Source: Nematostella vectensis (taxonomy: Eukaryota > Cnidaria > Anthozoa > Actiniaria > Edwardsiidae). From it: a stretch of 64,000 nt of DNA. The translations under genes were made by a program, and so were the position numbers. The notes under the pieces are model-generated. The model was not told where the DNA came from and did not search any database. It was given only the letters and a program-made list of their open reading frames with translations. This document shows, one piece after another, positions 36,701 through 47,500 of this stretch (position 1 is its first letter; each line of letters begins with the position of its first letter). Where the stretch lies: NCBI RefSeq assembly GCF_932526225.1, contig NC_064042.1, positions 11,357,040 through 11,421,039 of the forward strand, in the 5' to 3' direction.

Positions 36701-36886
36701 CCTTGCTATTTTCTCTTTTCTCAGAAAGAGGAGGATAACAAGCCGCAAGAGCGTCGGCCGTTTGACAGGGATGTTGATCTGTCTTCACCAGGAATGAGCG
36801 CCGCGCAGAGAAAATCTCTCATCAAGAAATCACAAGAACTTGGCTCCCGCTTTCATCATGCTAAGAAGGGCTCTTCGTATCTTTAA
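30780..36886 (+). CDS. GPALPP1: GPALPP motifs-containing protein 1
   Basis: Nine exons join in phase: 30780-30983, 31511-31784, 33181-33239, 34364-34444, 34791-34857, 34933-35027, 35367-35471, 36165-36224 and 36725-36886, giving 368 aa (human about 340). The N-terminal half carries repeated GPALPP-type motifs (DIGPSLPPH, DIGPALPPH, AGPQLPKS, SGPVLPS, SYGPALPPGF, FGPMP) separated by acidic linkers. The C-terminal half follows human GPALPP1 closely: REEWMTELPPEL, FGLGPRTF, GDRSIWTDSPSERARK, RSESLLDQHQKKIK, KPQERRPFDRDVDL and LIKKSQEL...RF. The family is nuclear and poorly understood; no enzyme motif is present. It shares a promoter with PIN4. Several MITEs sit in its introns. Confidence 0.95.
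31043..31307. mobile_element. Foldback MITE with 9-bp target duplication
   Basis: ACATAATCA flanks the element on both sides (31034-31042 and 31308-31316). Almost the whole 265 bp folds on itself: arms share AGGCG, GTTGTGYCTTG, CTGTTTT, AATAAAGCTAGTT and AGCCTTGTGTGTTGTTTT against their complements. It lies in GPALPP1 intron 1. Confidence 0.85.
33392..33798. mobile_element. MITE with ATACCTGTCAAC termini
   Basis: Left end ATACCTGTCAACTCTCC and right end complementary to ATACCTGTCAACCTCC. Next to the termini are short blocks on CTCAAGATTTTT (left) and GAGATTTTTGG (right). A 60-bp internal direct repeat (TTCTATAGAAAATC, CAATTTG, CTATTTT) occurs twice at about 33510-33620. It lies in GPALPP1 intron 3. 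Confidence 0.8.
34135..34310. repeat. Two-copy direct repeat in GPALPP1 intron 3
   Basis: AAAAGGACACATGCTGAATG, AGGGC, TTATTCAG and TTCTCAATGACCT occur twice about 90 bp apart. Confidence 0.85.
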
Positions 36887-38548
36887 AGTGGCCACATCAA
36901 CCTACATTGCTTTGTACATTGCTTTGTTAGTGTTTTTATCTGGGAAATGTCCCAAATAATCACTTAGATATAGTGTCTGATAGCAAAAGCTTGTACAAAT
37001 TATATGTACGTCAGTCCGTTATAGCCAGGCGAAGGTCTTGGGAAATTCCAAGTCAACTTTAGCCAGCCTTCTAACAGCCAACACTACCCTAGTTTAGTAA
37101 GTCTCCGTAATGGCTAGAGTTTGTACAAATTATTTACGGCAGCGAAGCGACAGTCGTCTTAAGGAACTTACGGTATTTGCCCATAATGCCAAGCAAGGAC
37201 TTGAGTATCAGAAGGAGAAGCCATCATGAAAGATGACAAGAAAAGGTGCCATTAATTACAGGGTTCTGAAGGGATAAAAGGGCGCGGATTTCGCCCTTAT
37301 TCAAGGCCGGTCTGAGCACTCGCTGGGATAACATAGATTTTTCCTTATCTTGCGATCTTAGTTGACGGTAATTGTATCTATTTAAAAAAGACAATGCATT
37401 AAAATAACTTTATAAAAACGTATTTTATTTCAATAGTTCTTTCAGATTTGACAATAGTGCTTGTCTATGTACAAATTGTACATATTATATCAAACGGTTC
37501 GTCGCAGGCAGTATGTTATGGCGTATATTTTTTTAAAGGTGTCTCGATGTTTCTTTTAGTTCTTCTTGCCTAAGTTCAAACGTCGTGTTGTCCATGAGCC
37601 GTATTCAATGCAAAACATGCAAATGAATATAAAACGATCGACCTTGTTTATTTGTTTATTTGCACTCACGACGTTTTTCACTTAGCCTTAAAAGTCTTCC
37701 TTCGTCCGGTATTGGCCGCTATAGGAGCGAATAATTTAAGATAAGTATTATCACTCAATCAAAAACCTTCCACACAACACTCTATGAAGTAAAATAAAAA
37801 GCCACTCTCGTCTAAAGGCGTAGTCCCGTTCATATTTACAAACTGTGATTTGCTTTGGCGCTTATTAAGAGGAAGGTCAGGCCCACACCAAAATAATCTG
37901 TTGAATTGGGCCAACAATGACTCAGTTCGGCCTGACAAAACGGCACGTGTAAAACAGCCATGAAGCTGTTCCAGCAGCCGCCAACTACAAGGCGCGCAGA
38001 GAAAATCCTCAAAAATCGATACAAATTAGTTCTCCGAGCATACACACACTGCGCTGATTCATTTCCTGGTAGCCTGCGAAGCAAGGAGCTGGAAGCAAGC
38101 GTTCCTGTATAGCTAAAATAGAGAGTAGAGAGCAAGCAAAGAGCATGGCCGCGCGAAGAATGGAGACGTAGAGTGAGGAGAGAGGCGAAAGAAACCTTCG
38201 CCTCCCATTTTCGCGCCGCCATACTTTTTGCTCGATTTTTTTCTTTCGTCTCTCGGATTTTTTCCCGCGGCAACCTTATAGAAACGTTTGCTAGGCAGGT
38301 GATTTCTTGGAAATGTTTATCATGGAATCATAGTTAGTAATTGTATTGGAAATTATTTTCCATTGTCGACATCTCCACATCCAATGCACATGTACATCAC
38401 TGACTGCTGTCAAAAGGGTAAACACTCATCTTTGATACTGATCCTGCTGTTAAACCGAAAAAAGCTGTGAAGCGACTGTAGAGTTTTGCCTATCCTTTTT
38501 CTTAGTTCTATTAAGGTAGACTCCATGAAATCGTCAGGGAAGCTATTG
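36887..38548. other. Intergenic region between convergent GPALPP1 and ANKMY1
   Basis: No gene is supported. At about 38060-38280 is a segment typical of a dispersed repeat, with TAGCCTGCGAAGCAAGGAGC near one end and GCCGCCATACTTTTTGCTCG near the other. A long open frame through it on the minus strand has transposon-like, biased composition and no recognised domain. Confidence 0.4.
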
Positions 38549-41500
38549 TCAGCTGCCCACTTTAGAGGTTGCAGAAGGTGTATTTGTTCTTCTACCAGCT
38601 GCTCGAGATCCCGGTGAAGTCTTCTTAACTTTATCCATTTTCTTTGGCGTCCTTTTCCCCGCTTGGCTACCGGTGCGTGAGGAAGACTTTCTTCCTTGTG
38701 TTGTAGGTGGAAAAGTGGTCAGGGGAGCGTCGGGGTCTGTTGTGGGGGTGGGACTCTCTGTGCGTTGTCTGTCGTTTGACTTGGTGCCCCCTATTGGGTA
38801 AGAATATGCAAACAAAGATATAAAAATCGTTAAATCGATTGCTAAAGGGGAAACTCTGCATTAAGAACTGCGGGGTATAAAACAGATTATATAGTGCAAC
38901 CACTGTCAAAATGGGTGTATAAATCTAACAATATTATAGGTGAAAATCTCGATTAGTTTTGCATCCTCGAGCATGTAGAAATGTTTATCAAAGGCACGGA
39001 TAGTTTCTGGTTTGGGCTGTTGAATGCGCAAGCCACGGAAATACACCGACTGCATCCCGATAAGTTATTGATGACTTACCCGTTACGCGGACGCATTCCT
39101 CTCTGTGTCGAGAGTTCCACGCCTTTAATTTACACGACTTGCTGCAGTAGAACACTTCTTTGCAACGAGTGCACGCCGACAGCCGAACTCCTATTGATCG
39201 TCCACATTCGTAGCAATATCGGAATCGATTTTTCATGACTTTGCGTCTTGCCTTGAGCGCTTCGGTGGCGAGGGCTGATATGCGCATGTGATCGATATTC
39301 ACGTATTTCATGACAGCGATACGAAGTCCACAGTGCTCGTCGCGGCCTGGTGACGAGCTCAAGGGGGGGAACTGGACCGAGGAAGCTGACTGGTTTATTG
39401 CTTGATCCGGATTATCATCAGCTCGACTCGGATCTTCGCCCTTTGGAAAATATACATACCCTTTTTTAAACTTCAAAATCACAGGACACTACATACATAG
39501 TTCACGGGCACGGGTCAAAATATTATATTAGATAGTAGGGTCATCCAAGTTAAAGTAGTAGTAGAAATGTCGTCCCCCTCCCCCCTCCATCTTTACTGTA
39601 GCACACAGGACTGCACTACTAACCCACGTGACAACCTCTCACCTCACTGTCGGTCCCAGGACTCGGCTCCTTCCCTGTTATAGCCTCGATCTCGCGATCC
39701 ACCTCAGCCTCGAGTTCGCGATCTCCAGCCTCGTCTTCAAGACGAAAGGTCACGCGACCAGAAAGAGCAGTAGTGCAGTGCTGGTCCCCTGTAACCGGTG
39801 TATGCCGGGATTTCGGGATCCGCTCGGGAGATTTGAGTATTCCGTGCTGTGGCTCAAGCGTGAGTCTATCCGCCTCTTCAGCTGAAATTTGAAAAAATAA
39901 AATTAATTTCCAGCCTAGTCACTTCCTGTTCGGGGTATCTGTGGCTGACCGTGTGGGATAACGGACTGGGGCCTGAGAACCAGCGCTGCCTAATGTGATT
40001 ATTTTCAGTGACGTCACAACTCTTACCAACCACGGGAGACTCGGTCAGGCAGTAAGCCTTGCAAAAGACTGGTTTACTACGACTTCTTTTTAAAAATATG
40101 CCTGCTACACACGTGTCAAGGCCTCAGCTTCTGTTCTCAAAGTGTTACCCAAGTCTTATTCCATGCTTCCCTTATTTTCACGAGTCACGGTATACCATCA
40201 TTGCGGAATCAACTTCAACGGAGTGTTTTCTATTATTTTATTTCTACAAGCATGGTTTCCCTGTGTCAACCTCGCGCAAAGTTTTGGTTTTACCTTCACG
40301 TCGTTCCATGACTTCTAGCTGTTTCTCGATCAGATCTTTCTCTTTGCGAAGCACCATCGTCCGTAGAATATCCCCTAAGTGCTCCAGCATATCCCGGCGC
40401 GCATTGTAACAGTCCCTCTCCCCCACGGTCAGCGCATGGTAAGGCGTGTGGGCAATCTTACGGTCCTGGGAAGAGAACGATAAACAATAAGCGTGAATTT
40501 TTTTTACAAGTAGATCTACTGCCAGGAGAGGGAATTTCGCGCTTAATTACATGCGTAAAAAAGAGTTATCGCGAGATTCAAGCAAAAGGCGCCCTGCGCT
40601 TGGAAATCACGTGACCTTTTGAGTGACAAACTCTGCGGTCGTAATGAAAGGGAGCGACGAAAAAATAAATTCTATCAATGAAAATAACCCCTTTATGACA
40701 GAATATTCCTGGCTGAATCGAAAGAGCTGAACATGTTGTTTTTATATTGCCGGAGAGCACGCAGAAGCACGGGTGGCCTAGTGTGTTAGCGCGTCGGCCT
40801 CTCACCGCTGTGGCCCAGGTTCGAATCCTGGCTCAAACTGGGGATTTTTCCGGGTTCCTACCTTGAATCGAATTTGTCACAAGTGAGTTGAAGTTATTCT
40901 CCCGTGTTTCCAGTCTTATCGGATAAGGACACTAAACCGGAGGTCCCGTCTCTTCCAGCTGCACTACATTAACCTGAACCGAAGGGACGTAAAAGAACCA
41001 CTGGGGACGCAATAAACCCTCTGGCAGTGACCACCCCCAGTGACAGTGCTTACTAACCGAGGGCCATATGTTAGAAAACTGTATATTCGGTTAAATATGC
41101 TACCCTCGATAAACAAAGATTACAAAGAAAGTCTCGTGAATTCCTAGTCGCCTAATAGCTCGCTACAGCGCAAGTGGTAACACCTCCAACAAAACAAATG
41201 GCGCTAGAAAATGATATCGTGTCCAAGGGTTCATTATTGGAGAGTGTTCTATTTTGGTTGTCTGTGGCTAGTAATTACCTGGTAGAAGACATTGTAGGCG
41301 TAGTCGACCACGGTGCCGGGAGGGAACTTGTTAACCACCGATATGGGGGCGATGATGTTCGCCCCGGCGCGCATCAACTTGTTGATCTATACAGGCAAAG
41401 GCAAGAAAGATATCCAAATTAACAAATAAATGCCACGTGCGATAGCTAACAAGGTCAGAAAAAGGTATATCGGTCGAATAAACGTTTGATTTTTTTGTTT

Positions 41501-44500
41501 AAATTACAAAGAAATGAACTAAAGGAATCCCGGTTTGAATAGAAAAAGGCACTTTGAAAGGGGGTGGGGACCTCCTGAAACCCTTCTAGGACAACCCACT
41601 GAAAATAGTATTCGAATGTTAGGGAGAGACATGTGGAAGCAACGAAGTCCCTGGTGTTCTGATCTGAATCCCTTTGAATAGTGGTAGGGCGATGGGGACT
41701 GGGGAAAAGAGAGTCAACCCAGAAAAGAGGTTTCAGGTGACGTCACACGATCAACCACAGGTAACCCGAAACCCAACAGGAAACCCGAAATACGCTAGAT
41801 TTTTAATGGCGTGTGCTCACCAGTCGTATTCTTCCATGAGGGGTGCGCCTCCTCTCGGCAGCGAATGACGTGGTAGCGCAAAGAGCGGAACCAACGCCCT
41901 TCTCCAGCTTGAGACTTGGGTCTGCACCGTACTCCAAAAGCGCGTCTACTGCCTGTACACAATAATACAAAAGCGCGTCTACTGCATGTACACAATAATA
42001 CAAAAGCGCGTCTACTGCATGTACACAATAATACAAAAGCGCGTCTACTGCCTGTACACAATAATACAAAAGCGCGTCTACTGCATGTACACAATAATAC
42101 AAAAGCGCGTCTACTGCATGTACACAATAATACAAAAGCGCGTCTACTGCATGTACACAATAATACAAAAGCGCGTCTACTGCATGTACACAATAATACA
42201 AAAGCGCGTCTACTGCCTGTACACAATAATACAAAAGCGCGTCTACTGCATGTACACAATAATACAAAAGCGCGTCTACTGCATGTACACAATAATACAA
42301 AAGCGCGTCTACTGCATGTACACAATAATACAAAAGCGCGTCTACTGCCTGTACATTATAATTAGGGACCTTAAGCAAAGACGACGGCAACGCGGACGCC
42401 GACGGCAGGAAACAATGGGATTTGATTCACAATCCAATAGCAGCACGTGGAAATGCGTTCTGTCTGATACATTTCAGCCGTTTTCAGTAAAACCACGACG
42501 TGAAAACTGCTAGTTTCACGGTCAATAAAGGACGCGGACGTTTACACTGCGAACTCCAACTAACTTCGTTCGCTGCTAAAGAAATAATGTCCTTAGTTTA
42601 TTTTTATCTGTCTCTGACTATAATGTTTTGCTTATTCCATTGCAATTAAAGTATTATTGATCACTACGCGCGAAAACATCTTTTTCGAACGCGTTGTCCT
42701 AGCCGTCGTCGTCGTCCTTGCTTAAGGTCCCTAATACAAAAACGCGTCACAGATAGCGCGTCTACTGCCTGTACACAATAATACAAAAGCGCGTCACAGA
42801 TAGCGCGTCTACTGCCTGTACACAATAATACAAAAGCGCGTCACAGATAGCGCGTCTACTGCCTGTACACAATAACACAAAAGCGCGTCACAGATAGCAG
42901 AGAAACAATGGTTGTTACCCACCAGATCGTTCCCTGAGCAGATCGCAAGAGATAGCGGGGAGTGGCCCTCGCACAGCAGGTCCGGGTTGGCGCCATATTC
43001 CAGCAGAAGCCGAACCACGGCACATGCGTCCTGGTATAGAAACACAGAATCCAGAAAAGGATTTGACACATTTATCAGGCGAATGCGACAGTCTACGAAC
43101 AACCCCGAAACACGTAACACGCGCGTAAGGGCTTTTTGTTTGTTAATAATTCCCCTATAATCGTGCCTTTGAATTTGTTTTCTAGTGCCTACGTGATTTA
43201 TACGCTTTTGTAAGTCCCTCTTTTTCCTCGTAAACCTAACATGAGAGGTTTTTGAAGTACAGTGGTACATCTATCAAACCTGCCACCTCCCCCCTCGGGA
43301 CCATGTAGGTGGCCACTTGATATTTTGGGACATTGTAAGTCCATGTGCCCGTAGCTATCAATGCTTATATAATCTATATCGTTTGTCCGTTCCGCCTACC
43401 TCGTCATTGTCTTCGCGGCAGCATGCAATGTGCAGCGGTGTTCGCCCATTCTCCGGCTCAAGTCCAAATGCACTGTCCCGGATGTCAGGGTCGGCCCCAG
43501 ACTTCAATAGCAGCTCGGTTATGGCGATCCCAGCGGAGTCTGGTAACGCAACGGCGATATGCAATGGCGCGATACCAAGTTTCTAAACATTCAAAGCTAA
43601 AAGTCAACGAAATACACTACAGTACCATGCATTACGATCAGCACAATTGTGAGAGCTGACGATTAGGGAAATAAGAAAAGAAAAGTCTGTGTTTTTACGG
43701 CTGAGAGAAGTAGGTGGGGTTGTACCTTGTGCCCACGCCTCGCTATGCACCTGTCTGGGAGAGGCAGCTAATTTTAAACAGAACAGCTTACCTCGTGTGA
43801 TAGTTTTGCGGAAGTGTTCGCCCCTTTCTCCAGAAGAATCTCGTTGGCAGCCGTGTCCGCGGCTTTGGTAGCAAAGAACAGTACGGGCATGGGTAGAGAA
43901 GACGCATTCGGATCCGCTCCACGCTTCAACAGCAAGCGGACGGTGGCCTCCAGGTGGGGACGCCTGCGTGAAGTACCAAAATATGTCAGAAGAAGATATG
44001 CTGTAAAAACAGCATACCCTGTAAGTATTTACCACACCGGCCCCGTACTAAAAGAGCCAAGCTGCGATATCTGAAAGAGCCAAGCTAGAAGTTGCGTATC
44101 TGAAAAAGCCAAGCTAAAAGTCGCGATACTATCTGAAAAAAACCCAAGCTACAATCCGTGACAAAAATGCTGAGACCCCTACCCATATCCTCACCCCTTT
44201 TAAAAATGGCACTCCTAGATCAACAGACTACTGTAATGATATCAGTTATAATAATCTGTTAAATATTAATCACGCCCAGGTTAACATGTAATCCGAACCA
44301 TAACCTCTCTCTCTCGCCAACTCAAGCGCTCAGCGAGCACGATAATGCAGCATCTTGTATACTTGATTAAATACTAAAATAAAATCATTACATGGTGGCA
44401 AGAAGTGGGATACAATCAAAACTAGCAGAGCGCTCGATGGACCGCCGGTAAGTCATCCGATCAAAAAAGACATTTCACAAAAAAGTTGTCCCTTACCAAA

Positions 44501-47500
44501 GTTGTGTACGGTTGTGTAATCACTGCACAATGACCGCTGGGTTGACACCCCCAAGCATGAACTGGGAGGCAAAAGACGCCACTGATGAATTTAAACGATT
44601 CAAACAATATTGTAACCTCGTGTTTGACGGGCCATTCACGAAAAAGAACGACACAGAGAGAGCATCATATATTCTTTTGTGGATCGGTAGTAACGGTGTT
44701 GACATTTACAAAAGTTTTGTCTGGAAATCAGAGGACGACAAAACAAAACCTTCAAAAATCTATGGGAGAAATTCGAGAAACATTTAGCTCCCAGGACAAA
44801 CTTCAGATTGGCGCGATATCAACTCCAGCAATTCAAGCAACTAGCTAGCGAGACCACCGATCATTTCATGACAAGGTGTAGAAATCAGGCGTCTAAGTGT
44901 AAATTTCGAGACCAACAAGAAATTAATGAGCGTCTAATCGAGCAGGAACGCCATCTTAGAAAAAGATGAAAACCTAACCCTTGATCAGGCAGTAGATTGC
45001 GCGAGAACTACTGCTCTAAACCAAACCATTGGAGCAAAGTATGCCGACTTAAAGAAAAAGATAGCCAAAGTCGTCCAACTGGAAACGCTAATGCGCGCAA
45101 TCAGCAACAAAATCGCTCCCAGTATTCAAACCGCACACAACCACAGGGCCCCCGCGGGAGGCGCGCCCACGGGGTCAGTACGCAGCTCTTACAAGCTGCA
45201 ATTTGATTGGGCAAATGAACAATATCCGCACCTCGACACAAAGAACGAGAAGAATAGAGACAAAAGAACTCCTTTGTAGAACACAGATAATAGGAGACAA
45301 AGCAGCTGCGTACTTAATCGGACGCGCTATACACAAACGACGAAAACCTTAATGAGCAATTCGACGAGCTCGCGATTAAATCTACCAGCGTGCATAGCAT
45401 AGACCCCCACAAGTCGAGTGAGGCATTAGTCACGCTAAGCGTTGCGTTACCATAAAACAGACACAGTAACACATTCCTTAAAGCGAAACTCGACACGGGA
45501 GCGCAAGCGAATATCTTACCGATAAGGCTATATCGAGGCATGTATCCCCAGAACGTAGGGGATGACGGGAAACCCAAACCAGGCGTGCTAAACAAATCTA
45601 AAACGACTATGACTGCTTATAACGGAACTACAATACCGCATTTTGGCACTTGCAAGATAAAATGCGCGCACGGAGAGAAAGCAACAACGGCTACATTTTA
45701 TATCACCGAGGTCCGAAGTAAAGCTATTATCGGCCTACCAACGTCACTCGAATTGGCACTGCTATCCCTGAACTGTTCTATCGTGAACTCCACGAAAGAA
45801 AAAAAAACGGAACAGCCCCTCAACCAGAAAATACAGAGGCGCATACTACAGCGCCGTCTCTGATAACAAACGAAGAGCAGTTTATCGCGCAGAACCCGAC
45901 CTGTTTTGATGGCATTGGTAAATTCCAGGGTGAATATCATATTACTCTGGACCCAACAGTCCCGCCAGTCATTCACTCAGCCAGGCGTGTGCCTATCAGC
46001 CTCAAAGATGACATCAAACGTGAACTGGAAGAGATGGTGGAGTAAGACATCATCACTAAAGTTGGAGAAGGAGAGCCCACCGCGTGGGTTAATACCTTAG
46101 TCTACCGACGGAAGCCCAACGCCAGGCTAAGGATCTGCTTAGACCCGAAAGACCTAAACGCGGCCATACAAAGAGAGCAACACGTCACACCCACCCTAGA
46201 GGCGCCAAACATTTCTATATTCTAGATGCTGAAAGCGGTTACTGGAATGTAGCGTTAGATGAACCATCAAGTTACCTTACCACTTTCAACTCGCCTTTTG
46301 GAAGGTATCGTTTCAAGCGCATGCCCTTCGGATTAACAATGTCACAAGACGTATTCCAAGCAAAGATAGACCAGACATTCGAGGGTTGTGACGGTGTCGT
46401 AGGGATCGCCGATGACATAGTGGTTTTCGGGAAGACCGCCGAAGAACACGACCGAAATCTCAAAGGCATGATCAAGAGATGCCAGAAGACAGGGCTGAAG
46501 CTTAATCCAGATAAATGCTATATCAAACAGAATAAGATCAAGTTCTTCAGGATAGTATGTGGAGAAGATGGTGTCAAACCAGACCCGGCAAAGGTGTCAA
46601 CAAATGACGAGCCCTAAAGACCGCCGAGAAATTCAAACCTCATTTGGTCTAGCAACAAACATAGGTACCTTCATCCCAAACCTGAGCACACTTACTGCCC
46701 CACTCCGAGACATGCTTAAAGAAGACAAAACTTTCGATTGGACCTCCGACCACCAAGCGGCATTCAACCAAATCAAGCCATCCATAAGTGAAGAAATCAC
46801 CTTGACCTACTTTGACAGCACCCCTGAAGTCACACTGCAGTAGACGCTTCGATGAAAGGCCTCGGGGCCGCACTGATACAAGATGGCAAACCAGTAGACT
46901 TTGCAAGCAAGGCTCTGACTGATGTAAAAACACGATACGCCAACATTGAAAGAGAGTTACTAGCCGTTGTCTACGGTTGCGAGCGATTCTATACATACCT
47001 ATAAGGACGTCCATTCACTATGCATAGCGACCACAAACCGTTGGAAAGCATCTACCTGAAGCACCTGACACCAGCACCGCCACGTCTCCAAAGAATGCTA
47101 CTAAGACTCCAGCCGTACGACCTCACCATCAAATACGTCCCAGGCATATTAATGGTGATAGCAGACGCATTATCTCGACTATCCCCGGAAGAGAAATCTC
47201 CAGTAGAGGACATAAACGTCCACATACACGAAGTATGCCCGCAATCTAGCAACGAGATGTTTGGAAGGATCAAACAAACCACAAGCAAAGACGAAGGACT
47301 AACAGCACTCAAGGCAGTTGTTTATGAGGGATGGCCATCAACCATCAAACAAGTCCCCCAGGTTGTCAGACCGTACTGGTCTTAAAGGGACGAAATATCC
47401 ATCGATGACGGAATACTTATGAAGGGTCACAGAATAATAATACCCGCTGCCCTTCAAGAAGAATGACAAGTACGAAAATTTCACCGAAGTCAAAACGCAA

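Noticed and set aside
37836..38273. 145-codon open frame on the minus strand
   Set aside because: Sequence resembles a dispersed repeat, with no domain and no splice support.
40771..40842. A free-standing tRNA gene
   Set aside because: The A and B boxes are present but the cloverleaf is imperfect and a SINE body follows directly, so it is a SINE head.
41916..42513. Long plus-strand frames through the 33-bp array
   Set aside because: They are antisense to ANKMY1 and produced by the repeat periodicity.
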